A DNA stretch of 36,436 nucleotides from Micromonospora globispora (GCF_003857015.1 NZ_QGGF01000586.1:1-36436); one strand, 5' to 3'. Shown: positions 8,342 through 16,783, counted from the stretch's first letter. Numbers and translations are program-made. Notes: generated by a model not told the origin, from the sequence alone.

Positions 8342-8825
8342 GCTCGTCGTGCTCGAACTATCGGACGACCTATTGCGGCTGGAGCCCGGTCAGATCGTCT
8401 ACCTTTCACCGCTGAGGTCATGCCCAGTTGCCGGCACCTGGGCAATCACCGTACCGCTCGTGCCGTTCTCCGCGGCAGACCGTTTCGATCCCGCCACCTT
8501 CCGCCCCGGCACTGAGGGACCGGAGATCATCAAGGCGGCCATTGTCGGCGAGTTCATTGATCTGCCCGGCAACGACCTGGCCGCACTGACCGAACGCACC
8601 TTCGACTTCCCGATCAACCCGCACCCTGGCTGCATCGATGCGAGCATTTACCTGGGTGGGGGGCACAATCCGGTCGACATCACCCGCATGGAGTTCGGTG
8701 CGGCCCGTTCGCAGTACGTCGACGTTGTACTGCACGCCGCGTTCGACTTCACTCAGGAAGGCGTCGAGATCGCGAACAGGTCAGCGGTCTTTCACGCCAA
8801 CCTCCAGTTCGAGCGGCTCGACTGA
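8340..8825 (+). CDS. Hypothetical protein, 161 aa
   Basis: No family recognised. The protein is a soluble, acidic, mostly beta-type sequence with no signal peptide or membrane segment. A conserved-looking patch ASIYLGGGHNPVDITRMEFG lies near residues 100-119. Codon use and third-position GC match coding sequence. ATG 8340 is listed, but GTG 8349 is equally possible because a TAGCAT box overlaps the ATG. It is preceded by the nitrilase-fold gene (127-base gap) and may be independent. Confidence 0.65.
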   Translation: MLVVLELSDDLLRLEPGQIVYLSPLRSCPVAGTWAITVPLVPFSAADRFDPATFRPGTEGPEIIKAAIVGEFIDLPGNDLAALTERTFDFPINPHPGCIDASIYLGGGHNPVDITRMEFGAARSQYVDVVLHAAFDFTQEGVEIANRSAVFHANLQFERLD

Positions 8826-8971
8826 CCCCCGCCGAAGACCGGCAGGCCAGCCGTACTCAACTCGGCACGACCGGATGCCGCGATGCCCGACCAGCGGCAT
8901 GTCAGCGCGCCCGGCCTCGATATACACACTTTGCGGTAGACGCCGCGCTGCTCACATGGGAGATGGCTGCC

Positions 8972-8977
8972 TAAGCT
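8972..8977 (+). promoter_or_regulatory. -10 box of the gene at 8984
   Basis: TAAGCT lies 6 nt before GTG 8984 without a ribosome site. Confidence 0.4.
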
Positions 8978-8983
8978 TGATCG

Positions 8984-9895
8984 GTGCACCGGGTTGATCT
9001 GTACGCCCCGGATGGGGGTCTTGGGCTGGTCGTCACCGGTCGCGACATGCCTCATCTGCGGTTCGAGGTCGCGTCTGGCCGGCGCCTGCTGCTGCGTCAA
9101 CAGGGCCGCGTGGTGCTTCTCGGCAAGGTGCACCGCTGGAGCTACGGCGTGCACGTTTACCGGACCGGCGGCTACCTCTCGCCGCTTCCCGCACTGCGAG
9201 CCGATCATGCGCGCCAGGTCACCCACCCCGGCACCGCGGCATGGTTCGACCGATGGGCCCATCAATTCGCCTCCTGGCTAGACGACGCGGAGGCAGGGCC
9301 GTTGCACAACGGGTTCTGGATCCTCCGACCCCGCACGCTGCCGCCCTACTGCCTTCGAGGCGACCTCACTGAGGACTACCCCGCCGCCTACCTCGACTGG
9401 TTCGGCGAGGGCTGGAACGGCGTGCTGCCCCTGCGCCAGCTACCCGATGCCGAGGTCGCCCGCGTTATGGCCTACCGCAGACAGGCCCGCGAGCAAGTGC
9501 TTCCGCCGATCCTGCTGTGGTCCGTGAGCGGTTTCGACGGCTACCTTCTCATCGATGGACACTGCCGTCTGGCCGCAGCCCTCGCCGAGGGCATCGAACC
9601 ATCCGTCCTGGTGTTGGCCATCGGCTCGGATCCCGAAACCGACCAGGAGGGGCTGGACCAGGCCGCCACCGGCCATATCGAACTGATGGACCGAGTGAAC
9701 GAGCAGGCTGTGCGGCAACGCCACGATGCGCGGCGGGCCGCCGATGCTCTCACACGTCAGTTCGCCGCCGCGTGCGCTGGCCTGCCAGGAGAGGGAAGGA
9801 CCCGGGCATGGCCCCTAACGGGCGGCATGTGGGCCTGGGAACAGCAGGCCGCAAGCGTGGCACGCGGCTGGTTGGCGGAGGTGGAGGAGGAGTAG
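8984..9895 (+). CDS. Hypothetical protein with ParB-like motif
   Basis: A 303-aa soluble protein I cannot assign. Near residues 185-205 it has a strand followed by LLIDGHCRLAAALAEG, which resembles the GxHR-type box of ParB/sulfiredoxin-like domains (there usually DGHHRLxAA). A Trp/Tyr-rich N-terminal half (HRWSYGVHVYRTGGYLSPLP) and a helical C-terminus follow. No HTH is visible, so plasmid-partition function is not implied. GTG 8984 is chosen from the -10 spacing. A nucleotide- or DNA-linked role is only a guess. Confidence 0.65.
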   Translation: MHRVDLYAPDGGLGLVVTGRDMPHLRFEVASGRRLLLRQQGRVVLLGKVHRWSYGVHVYRTGGYLSPLPALRADHARQVTHPGTAAWFDRWAHQFASWLDDAEAGPLHNGFWILRPRTLPPYCLRGDLTEDYPAAYLDWFGEGWNGVLPLRQLPDAEVARVMAYRRQAREQVLPPILLWSVSGFDGYLLIDGHCRLAAALAEGIEPSVLVLAIGSDPETDQEGLDQAATGHIELMDRVNEQAVRQRHDARRAADALTRQFAAACAGLPGEGRTRAWPLTGGMWAWEQQAASVARGWLAEVEEE

Positions 9896-10004
9896 CGCCG
9901 ATCGGCGCTCGCTCTGCGGCACGTGCGGGCGCTGTCGGCCAGGCGCTGGCAGCTGACAGGGTCGCTGCACCGGCCATCTGGCCCGCGGTCGAGAATGACG
10001 TCCC

Positions 10005-10472
10005 GTGAGCGACTTCTACGTTTCGTTGATTCCGACCGACGTCAATTGGCAGCCGACCAGCAAAGCCGCCGCCGAGGCCGAGGCCTATGTCCGGCGAGTG
10101 TTTCCCGACCCGGACGGCGTCCAGCAGGACGTCACAGTCGAGTTCTACGACCGGATCACCGCGGTCGACGCTGGCGAGAACATTCAGCGGATCACGTGCC
10201 CGCGCTGCGATCACGACATCCCGCTGGACTGGTACGAGGACCTTATCGAGCAGACCGAGGGCGAGTTCGACAGCCCGAATGTGACGGTTCCGTGCTGCGA
10301 CACGGCAGCCGGGCTGGACGCCCTGAAGTTCGACTGGCCCAGCGGCTTTGCTCGGTTCGAGATCGCAGTCGCCAACCCGGTTCGCGGGGAGTACGAGTTC
10401 ACTGCCGATGAAGCCGGCGCGGTCGCGGCCATCCTGGGCCATCCGCTCCGGCAGGTCCTCGCGCACATCTAG
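10005..10472 (+). CDS. Hypothetical protein with zinc-ribbon-like cysteines
   Basis: A 155-aa acidic protein. A CPRCDH pair near residues 66-71 and a CC pair in VTVPCCDTAAGL near 97-98 could form one zinc site. Family not recognised. GTG 10005 is preceded by GAGAAT at 9991-9996 and no ribosome site, so it may be leaderless like its neighbours. It is an independent gene in the accessory block. Confidence 0.65.
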   Translation: MSDFYVSLIPTDVNWQPTSKAAAEAEAYVRRVFPDPDGVQQDVTVEFYDRITAVDAGENIQRITCPRCDHDIPLDWYEDLIEQTEGEFDSPNVTVPCCDTAAGLDALKFDWPSGFARFEIAVANPVRGEYEFTADEAGAVAAILGHPLRQVLAHI

Positions 10473-10851
10473 CTGGCGAGCCGCTTGCACTGCATGCCGC
10501 CTTGCATGAGCGGTCCGGCTGGCATAGCCACCATCGAACAGCTCCGCACAAGCTGCGTTGATCAACCTCGTCGGGCTCGCAGTCGCCAGGACCGACGATC
10601 GCAGCCGGGAAGACTTCCACCACTCGCGGTGAACGCCAACGCACTCAACTCGGCAGAAATGGACGCCCGAGGAGCCGACGACAGTTCCAACGCCAAGTGG
10701 TCTGCGCGAGTCGTGAGGGTAGGGGAGTGATGTGCCCGGCGTAGACCGTGACGCGGCCCAGAGCTTCGCGGTGTACCGTCCGAATGGCGGCTCGCCAGGG
10801 TGTGGACTGGCTCCGCAGTCCCAGTCCTGCACCTGGGAAGCAGGCGAAGCT
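10473..10851. other. Intergenic stretch before the XRE regulator
   Basis: About 380 bases. An in-frame GTG at 10732 with AGGGGAG before it could extend the regulator by 40 residues, but the added sequence looks unlike an HTH protein. Otherwise no gene, repeat or RNA is visible. Confidence 0.45.
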
Positions 10852-12042
10852 ATGGCTAGAAAGACCGACACGATCGGTGCCAGGATCCGGTACTGGAGGA
10901 TGCGCCGTAGCGGGATGAGTCAAGCCGTCCTTGCTGGCCTCGCGGGCGTCAGCCAGTCGTACCTCTCGCAGGTCGAGTCCGGTCGTAAGACCGTTGACCG
11001 TCGCTCCACCCTGGTGGCCGTTGCCGCTGCCCTGCAGGTCACAGTGGCCGACCTGCTCGGTCAGGGCACGGAACCCGGCGACCCGGCCCGGGAGCGCGCC
11101 GCCGAGTGTGTGCCGGCGATCTGGTCCGCTCTCATCGAGATCGAGGACGGCGAGCGTAGACCGTTGACCCGGACCAGGGATGAGCTGGCCGCCGACATCG
11201 CGCGCGGCGAGCAGCTCCGCATCCGCTCCAACTATCCGGCGATGGCCCGGCTGCTCCCGGGTCTTCTGTTGGAGGCCGCCGCAGTCGAAGGGACCGTACT
11301 CGTTCAGGTGGCGTACCAGGCTTCGACGTGTCTGCGGCATCTCGGATACCGGCATCTGGCGCTCAACGCCGCGCGGGTCGCGGTGGCCGCCGCCGAGGAC
11401 GTCGAGGAGCCGGCGTGGCTTGGGGCGTCGCGGTTCGCGTACGCGCAAAGCCTGCCGATCGAGTCGGCGCCACTGGCCGCCCGGGCCGCTGACCGCTCGC
11501 TGGCTGAGCTTCAGGCCGCTGCCGCCGACGAGCGAGTGCGGCAGATGCTCGGTCAGTTGCACCTTGCGGCAGCGTTGACCTCGACGGTGAGCGGGCGACC
11601 GGACTTGGCTCGCGACCACCTCTCAGAGGCGGCCCGCGAGGCGGCGACCCTCGGGGATCCGCCGGACGGTGACGGGTTCAACGGCTGCGGCTTCGGACCC
11701 ACGAACGTGAAGTTGTGGGAGATGTCCATCGCGGCGGAGCTGGGTGAGCCCGGCCGGGTGATCGAGCTGTCCCGGACTGTGCGGCCGCAGGTGCTCGCCG
11801 CGTCGAATCGCCAGATGTCGTACTGGGTCGACCTCGGTCGTGCGCTGGCTGAGTCAGGCCGCCGGGACGCTGAAGCGTTGGCGGCGTTCGTGCGGGCGGA
11901 GCAGGCGGCGCCGGTGCCGTTTGCGCTGAACCCCCTTGTCCAAGACGCGGTCGTGGCGATGGCACAGCGGGCGAAGCGGCGCGCGGTCCCGAACGAACTG
12001 CGGTTGCTGGCCGGTCGGTTGGGCATCAGCCTGGCGCCATAA
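10852..12042 (+). CDS. XRE-family HTH regulator with TPR-like C-terminus
   Basis: A 396-aa cytosolic DNA-binding protein. The N-terminal XRE helix-turn-helix spans about residues 8-65 (MSQAVLAGLAGVSQSYLSQVESGRK). The rest is helical and repeat-like, with pairs of Ala-rich helices such as GYRHLALNAARVAVAAAEDV and RPDLARDHLSEAAREAATLG, as in TPR sensor domains of actinomycete regulators. ATG 10852 is chosen because it immediately precedes the HTH. Four small genes follow 135 bases later on the same strand and may be its targets or partners. The signal it senses is unknown. Confidence 0.82.
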   Translation: MARKTDTIGARIRYWRMRRSGMSQAVLAGLAGVSQSYLSQVESGRKTVDRRSTLVAVAAALQVTVADLLGQGTEPGDPARERAAECVPAIWSALIEIEDGERRPLTRTRDELAADIARGEQLRIRSNYPAMARLLPGLLLEAAAVEGTVLVQVAYQASTCLRHLGYRHLALNAARVAVAAAEDVEEPAWLGASRFAYAQSLPIESAPLAARAADRSLAELQAAAADERVRQMLGQLHLAAALTSTVSGRPDLARDHLSEAAREAATLGDPPDGDGFNGCGFGPTNVKLWEMSIAAELGEPGRVIELSRTVRPQVLAASNRQMSYWVDLGRALAESGRRDAEALAAFVRAEQAAPVPFALNPLVQDAVVAMAQRAKRRAVPNELRLLAGRLGISLAP

Positions 12043-12090
12043 CCAACGGTAATTCCGTCATCACCAGTCGGCCCTACTGTCCGATTCGGA

Positions 12091-12106
12091 GGAGGCAGTC
12101 GCCTCC
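12091..12106 (+). terminator. Weak hairpin after the XRE gene
   Basis: GGAGGC-AGTC-GCCTCC, a 6-bp stem with 4-nt loop and no T-run. It could be a weak terminator between the regulator and the small-gene operon. Confidence 0.25.
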
Positions 12107-12177
12107 CTTGGCCGGGTGCGGCGGAGCCACGTTTCCTCACGGGCTGACCGTTCGCGCCCCTACCAGCGGAGGTAGGG

Positions 12178-12564
12178 ATGGGCGGTCGGAACGACGCCGC
12201 CAGGCAGGGCACGGGCCAGCAGATCGAGGCGACTGAGCAGGAGGCGGCGAAGCGGCGGCTCCTGGCCTTAGCCGAGGCGGACCGGATACCGGTCGGCGAG
12301 ATCACTCGGGCGGTGCCGGACCGGCGGTGGCGTGCCGCCACCAGCAGCGCCACGTGTGATGGCCTCTCGGTACCACGCAGAAGCGGGGTCGCGTACGGGG
12401 AATTTCTGCTCGCCGTCGCGCTGACCCTCGCCCGGCGTCACCGGCCGGTGTGGTCATGGCGCAGGTGGCGGCGAATCTGTCGCTGCGGAGCCGACCTGCC
12501 CTGCCGTGCCCGCCACCGGATTCCGCTCAGTCGTGGGTACTGGCCGACGGAGGACGAGCAGTGA
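12178..12564 (+). CDS. Hypothetical protein, first gene of small operon
   Basis: A 128-aa basic, Arg-rich protein of unknown family. The N-terminal half is helical (IEATEQEAAKRRLLALAEADRI); the C-terminal half carries a CRCGADLPCRARH cysteine cluster. ATG 12178 has a strong ribosome site GGAGGTAGGG directly before it. Its stop TGA overlaps the GTG start of the next gene by 4 nt (GTGA), indicating translational coupling. Confidence 0.6.
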   Translation: MGGRNDAARQGTGQQIEATEQEAAKRRLLALAEADRIPVGEITRAVPDRRWRAATSSATCDGLSVPRRSGVAYGEFLLAVALTLARRHRPVWSWRRWRRICRCGADLPCRARHRIPLSRGYWPTEDEQ

Positions 12565-12734
12565 GGCAAAAGCAGCAGATCCTTGGCGTACATCTGCGCG
12601 GCCTCGACGGGATGTGCGTCGGCTGCCGGGCGTGGTGGGCGCGGTTGACTCCGTACCGGTGCTGGCAGGTGGAGTGGGCGGCCAGGCGGCAGGCCCGGGC
12701 CATCACCGCGCGTTTCCTGGGGGTTGGCGCGTGA
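12561..12734 (+). CDS. Small CxxC protein, second gene of small operon
   Basis: A 57-aa protein starting VRQKQQILGVHLRG, with a CVGCRAWWARL motif (CxxC) and a later Cys before QVEWAARRQARAI. No family recognised; the CxxC suggests a small metal or thiol site. The start is set by the GTGA overlap with the preceding stop, and its own stop overlaps the next GTG in the same way. Confidence 0.6.
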   Translation: MRQKQQILGVHLRGLDGMCVGCRAWWARLTPYRCWQVEWAARRQARAITARFLGVGA

Positions 12735-12949
12735 CCACCCACTGCCCGGTGCTGCCCATTTGGAGCTGCGGCGGCTGTGGCGCGCCGTGGCCGTGCCCGA
12801 CCCGGCGGCAGGAGTTGCGGGCGGAGTTCGCGGACGCACCGGTCTCGCTGGCGCTCTACATGGGAGCGCAGCTCGTCCGCGCCACCGCGGATCTGACCTG
12901 GGCGCCCGCCGGCACGCTGCATCTGCGCTTCCTCGGCTGGCTGCGGTGA
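12731..12949 (+). CDS. Small Cys-rich protein, third gene of small operon
   Basis: A 72-aa protein with WSCGGCGAPWPCPTRR near the N-terminus (CxxCx5C) followed by a helical region LALYMGAQLVRATADL and FLGWLR end. I recall related small actinomycete proteins being auto-labelled flavin reductase; nothing in this sequence supports that activity. It is linked by GTGA overlaps on both sides. Confidence 0.62.
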   Translation: MTTHCPVLPIWSCGGCGAPWPCPTRRQELRAEFADAPVSLALYMGAQLVRATADLTWAPAGTLHLRFLGWLR

Positions 12950-13119
12950 GCATCCTTCGAGCCGGCGACGACAAGTTCCACTACTGCGACGGCTACCACC
13001 GGTGGATCCCGCCGGACCCCGACTACGACCAAGAGGTCTGGGACGAGCAGGTCCGTCAGCACAAGCTGGGCCACCTGAGGAACGAGCTGCCCCCGGTACG
13101 CCTCCAGCGCCTCTGCTGA
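12946..13119 (+). CDS. Small acidic/basic protein, fourth gene of small operon
   Basis: A 57-aa protein starting VSILRAGDDKFHYCDGYHRW and rich in Tyr, Asp and His. No family is recognised. Its GTG overlaps the stop of the third gene. It ends 6 bases before the convergent acyl-CoA ligase gene, so little room remains for a terminator. Confidence 0.55.
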   Translation: MSILRAGDDKFHYCDGYHRWIPPDPDYDQEVWDEQVRQHKLGHLRNELPPVRLQRLC

Positions 13120-13125
13120 TCCGGC

Positions 13126-14808
13126 TCAGCGTTCGGCGAGCAGGCGGTCGCGGACCTCGCGGCGCAGGACCTTGCCGATCTGCGAGCGGGGGAGGTCCGC
13201 CACCACCACGACCTGCCGGGGCACCTTGTAGCCGGCGAGGTGCTGCCGACAGCCGGCCCGGACGGCCTCCGGGTCGGTGCTGGCGTCGTCGTCCAGGACC
13301 ACCGCCGCGACCACCTCCTCGCCGCCCCGTTCGCCAGGTAGACCGACCGCGGCGGCGTCGCGGACGCCGGGCACCCTGCGCAGCGCGTCCTCCACCTCGG
13401 AGGGGTAGACGTTGAAGCCGCCGGTGATGATCAGCTCCTTGATCCGGTCCACCACGGTGACGAAGCCGTCCGGATCCATCGTCACCACGTCGCCGGTGCG
13501 CAGCCAGCCGTCGGGCAGCAGCACCGCCGCCGTCTCCTCGGGCCGCTGCCAGTAGCCGGCGAACACCTGCGGGCCGCGCACCAGCAGCTCGCCCGCCTCG
13601 CCGGGGGCGCGATCCCGGGACGGGTCCTCCGGGTCGACGATCCGGATCTCGGTGGACGGGAAGGGCACCCCGACGGTGCCGGGCCGGCGGGCCGGGGAGA
13701 CCGGGTTGCCGAGGGTGATCGGGGAGGTCTCGGTCATGCCGTACCCCTCGACGAGCAGGCCACCGGTGACCGACTCCCACAGCTCGACCGTCGCCGGAGG
13801 CAGCGCCATCGCGCCGGAGATGGCGTACCGGACGGAGGTCAGGTCGACGCCGCGCTTCCGGGCGGCGGTGGCGAGCCGCTCGTAGATCGGCGGCACGGCG
13901 GGCAGGAAGGTCGGGGGGCGGCGGCGGACCGCGTCGAGGACCTGGTCGAGGTCGAAGCGGGGGAAGAGCACCAGCGTGGCGCCGATGCTCACCGAGAAGG
14001 TCAGGCAGAGGGTGAGCCCGTACGCGTGGAACAGCGGCAGAACGGCGTACACCGTCTCCTCGCCGTCGCGTAGACCCGGCACCCACGCGCGGCCCTGGGC
14101 GGCGTTGGCGCGCAGGTTGCGGTGGCTGAGGATGGCGCCCTTCGGCGTGCCGGTGGTGCCGCCGGTGTACTGGAGCAGCGCGATGTCGTCCGCGGCGGGC
14201 GCGGGATGGTCGGCGGCGAGCGGGCCGGCGGCGTCGACCAGGTGCGCCCAGGAGAGTGCCCCGGGCGCCGGGGCGGTCATCGCCGCGCGGGCGGCGCGGG
14301 CCTTGGGGACGGGCAGCCGCAGCGCCCAGCGCTTGAGCCGGGGCAGGGCGCTGCTCAGGTCGACCGCGACCACCGTCTCGACCGACCCGCGCCCGCGGAT
14401 CAGCGGGGCCACCTTGTCCCAGACCACGGCCACCCGGGCGGCGTGGTCGGTGAGCTGGTGCTCCAGCTCCTGCGCGGTGTAGAGCGGGTTGTGCTCGACC
14501 ACCACCGCGCCGAGGCGCAGCACCGCGTAGAAGGCGACGACGTGCTGCGGGCAGTTCGGCAGGACCAGCGCCACCCGGTCGCCGCGCTGGACGCCGAGCC
14601 GGCGCAGCGCCTCGGCGGCGCGGGCGACCTGGGCGTCGAGTTCGGCGTACGTGGTGGTGGCGCCGAAGAAGTCGAGGGCGACCCGGGGGCCGAAGCGTCG
14701 GGCGGCGTCGGTCAGGAGGTCCACCAGCGACCCGGTCTGCTCGGCGATGGTGGCCGGTACGCCGGGGGCGTAGCTGCGCGTCCAGGGCCGGTCCGCGGTC
14801 GCGTCCAT
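13126..14808 (-). CDS. Long-chain acyl-CoA ligase (AMP-dependent synthetase)
   Basis: A 560-aa adenylate-forming enzyme that activates a carboxylic (probably fatty) acid with ATP and CoA. The phosphate-binding loop YTGGTTGTPKG is near residues 213-223, followed by the VEGYGMTETSP and GWLRTGDV motifs and the hinge KELIITGGFNVYPSEVE. The catalytic lysine is K546 in QIGKVLRREV. Length is typical of FadD-type ligases. ATG 14808 has GAGGAGAG upstream. A palindrome at 14853-14866 could be a TetR-type operator controlling it. The chain length used is unknown. Confidence 0.93.
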   Translation of the reverse strand: MDATADRPWTRSYAPGVPATIAEQTGSLVDLLTDAARRFGPRVALDFFGATTTYAELDAQVARAAEALRRLGVQRGDRVALVLPNCPQHVVAFYAVLRLGAVVVEHNPLYTAQELEHQLTDHAARVAVVWDKVAPLIRGRGSVETVVAVDLSSALPRLKRWALRLPVPKARAARAAMTAPAPGALSWAHLVDAAGPLAADHPAPAADDIALLQYTGGTTGTPKGAILSHRNLRANAAQGRAWVPGLRDGEETVYAVLPLFHAYGLTLCLTFSVSIGATLVLFPRFDLDQVLDAVRRRPPTFLPAVPPIYERLATAARKRGVDLTSVRYAISGAMALPPATVELWESVTGGLLVEGYGMTETSPITLGNPVSPARRPGTVGVPFPSTEIRIVDPEDPSRDRAPGEAGELLVRGPQVFAGYWQRPEETAAVLLPDGWLRTGDVVTMDPDGFVTVVDRIKELIITGGFNVYPSEVEDALRRVPGVRDAAAVGLPGERGGEEVVAAVVLDDDASTDPEAVRAGCRQHLAGYKVPRQVVVVADLPRSQIGKVLRREVRDRLLAER

Positions 14809-14852
14809 CGCCGTCTCTCCTCGCTGGTGGGCTGACACCCCCCCACCCTAAC

Positions 14853-14866
14853 TTACCATTCGGTAA
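14853..14866. promoter_or_regulatory. Inverted repeat TTACC-N4-GGTAA, possible TetR-type operator
   Basis: TTACC ATTC GGTAA is a perfect 5-bp-arm palindrome 45 bases before the acyl-CoA ligase start, and just after the stop of the upstream gene. TetR-family repressors of lipid catabolism commonly use such sites; no TetR gene is present here. Confidence 0.45.
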
Positions 14867-14867
14867 C

Positions 14868-15596
14868 CTACGGTCCCGTAGGTCGGTGCCGGGCGACGTA
14901 GACGGTGTTCGCGGACTCCCGGCCCTGCAACGGATTGGGGAACCGGACGATGTGCGCCACCGAGGTCGGGAACACCTCGGTCAGCGTCCGCTGGAACGCC
15001 GGGTCGGGCGGATCGTTCGACCAGAGGGCGAAGACGCCCTCGTCGTGCAGGAGCGCGGCGAGCCGGCGCAGCCCGTCCACGGTGTAGAAGGCGGCGTGGC
15101 TGGGGTGCAGCACCTGGCGCGGTGAGTGGTCGACGTCGAGCAGCACCGCGTGGAACCGCCGCCCCGGCTGGTCCGGGTCGAACCCGGTGCCGTCGGCCAC
15201 GGCGGCGAAGAAGTCGGCACGGACGAAACGGGTACGCGGGTCGGTGGCCAGCCCGTTGGTGAAGGGGAGCAGGTCTCGCCGGTGCCAGTCGATCACGTCC
15301 TCGATCGCCTCCACCACCACCAGCGAGCGGACCCGCGGGTCCTCCAACGCCGTCCGCGCGGTGTAACCGAGCCCGAGGCCGCCGACCACCACGTCGAGGG
15401 CGTCCCCGGTCAGCGGCGCCAGCCCGAGGCGGGCGAGTTCGATCTCCGCGACGGGGAAGAGGCTGGACATCAGGAACTCGTCGTCGAGCTTCACCTCGTA
15501 CACGTCGACCTCGAGCGCCGGGTCGCGGCGCCGGCGTAGGCTGATCTCCCCGATCGGGGTCTCCCGCCAGGCCAGTTCTTCGAATCGAGCGCCCAC
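14868..15596 (-). CDS. Spermidine-synthase-like (polyamine aminopropyltransferase-like) protein
   Basis: A 242-aa Rossmann-fold protein of the spermidine synthase/PABMT-like group. The cofactor loop is VVGGLGLGYTARTALED (near residues 70-86). The usual acidic end VVVEAIEDVIDWHRR and a VLLDVDHSPRQVLH segment follow. These homologues are common in actinomycetes and most are not proven polyamine enzymes. GTG 15596 is preferred over the longer frame to 15653 because GGAGAGG precedes it. It lies upstream of the acyl-CoA ligase on the same strand with a 59-base gap holding a possible operator. Confidence 0.82.
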   Translation of the reverse strand: MGARFEELAWRETPIGEISLRRRRDPALEVDVYEVKLDDEFLMSSLFPVAEIELARLGLAPLTGDALDVVVGGLGLGYTARTALEDPRVRSLVVVEAIEDVIDWHRRDLLPFTNGLATDPRTRFVRADFFAAVADGTGFDPDQPGRRFHAVLLDVDHSPRQVLHPSHAAFYTVDGLRRLAALLHDEGVFALWSNDPPDPAFQRTLTEVFPTSVAHIVRFPNPLQGRESANTVYVARHRPTGP

Positions 15597-15766
15597 GGGT
15601 GGTCCTCTCCGCCGGTTTCGAGACGGGATGTTACCGGCCCGTCGCGCCGCCACCCGGCGATCCGCCGGGGCTCCGGCTTTTTCCGCCGCGTCGGCATCCC
15701 CGGCCCCACCCCGGGTACGCGAGGTCGTTGCGGACGTCCCGCCCGGGGCGTCGGAGAGGGGGGCAC

Positions 15767-16783
15767 GTGGTGGCGGAGATGATGGCCGCGCGGCTGCACG
15801 TGGGGGAGCGGGCGCTGCGGATGGAGTCGGTGCCGATACCCGAGCCGGGGCGTGGCCAGGTCCGGATCAGGGTGGCCGCGGCCGGGGTGTGTCTGTCGGA
15901 CGTGCACCTGATCGACGGCACGCTCACGCCGCTGTACCTGCCCGGCGACGTGGTGACCCTCGGCCACGAGGTGGCCGGCGTGATCGACGCCGTCGGTGAC
16001 AGCGTGGACGGCTGGCAGCCCGGCCAGCGGGTGCTGCTCCAGGCAGGGGAGCGCGACCGGCGCGGCACCGTGCTGACCAGAGGCGTCGACTACGACGGCG
16101 GCTGGGCCGAGTACGCGCTGGCCCGGGAGGACACCGTCGTGCTGATCCCCGACGCCATGCCGTTCGAGCACGCCTGCATCATCCCCGACGCGGTCTCCAC
16201 CCCGTGGGCGGCGGTGATCGACACGGCGCGTACCCGGCCGGCGGAGGCGGTCGGGGTGTGGGGGGTCGGCGGCCTCGGCGCACATGCCGTGCAACTGCTC
16301 CTGCTGGTCGGCGCGGCACCGATCATCGCGGTGGATCCGCTGCCGGCGGCCCGGGACCGGGCGCTGACCCTCGGTGCCGACGTGGCCCTGGACCCCAGGG
16401 ACGACAGCTTCCGGGACGCCCTGCTGGAGGCGACCAACGCCCGGGGTCTGGACGTCGCGTTCGACTTCGCCGGCGTCCCGTCCGCCCGCGAGCAGGCCCT
16501 GACCGTGCTCGGCCGGCACGGCCGGCTCGTGCTCACCGGCATCGCCAACCAGCCGGTCACCATCCCCTCGGACAGCCGGTTCAACTACAGCCGGCAGACC
16601 GTGCTCGGTCACTACGGCTCCGAGGCGGAACACGTCGATCAGTTGGTGGCGCTCGCCAACCAGGGCCGGCTCGACCTGACCGCGTCGATCAGTGACGTGC
16701 TGCCCCTTTCCGACGCGGAGGAGGCGGTGCGCCGGGTCCAGGACAAGCAGGGCAACCCGATTCGGCTCATCCTGCGCCCGTGA
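15767..16783 (+). CDS. Medium-chain zinc-type alcohol dehydrogenase
   Basis: A 338-aa NAD(P)-dependent dehydrogenase. The catalytic-zinc region has GVCLSDVHL (Cys near residue 38) and GHEVAGVI. The cofactor-binding motif is VWGVGGLGAHAVQ near residue 165. The loop that normally holds four structural-zinc cysteines reads GERDRRGTVLTRG and has none, so it belongs to a subgroup without structural zinc. GTG 15767 or adjacent GTG 15770 follows GGAGAGGGG; ATG 15779 is also possible. Substrate unknown. The DUF2892 gene follows 40 bases later. Confidence 0.88.
   Translation: MVAEMMAARLHVGERALRMESVPIPEPGRGQVRIRVAAAGVCLSDVHLIDGTLTPLYLPGDVVTLGHEVAGVIDAVGDSVDGWQPGQRVLLQAGERDRRGTVLTRGVDYDGGWAEYALAREDTVVLIPDAMPFEHACIIPDAVSTPWAAVIDTARTRPAEAVGVWGVGGLGAHAVQLLLLVGAAPIIAVDPLPAARDRALTLGADVALDPRDDSFRDALLEATNARGLDVAFDFAGVPSAREQALTVLGRHGRLVLTGIANQPVTIPSDSRFNYSRQTVLGHYGSEAEHVDQLVALANQGRLDLTASISDVLPLSDAEEAVRRVQDKQGNPIRLILRP

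Noticed and set aside
10732..10851. Upstream GTG start for the XRE regulator
   Set aside because: Although AGGGGAG precedes GTG 10732, the extra 40 residues are not HTH-like and ATG 10852 sits right before the HTH; kept only as an alternative.
12731..12949. Flavin reductase label for the small Cys-rich protein
   Set aside because: At 72 aa there is no room for a flavin-reductase fold and no flavin motif; the name seems to be a database carry-over that I only recall.
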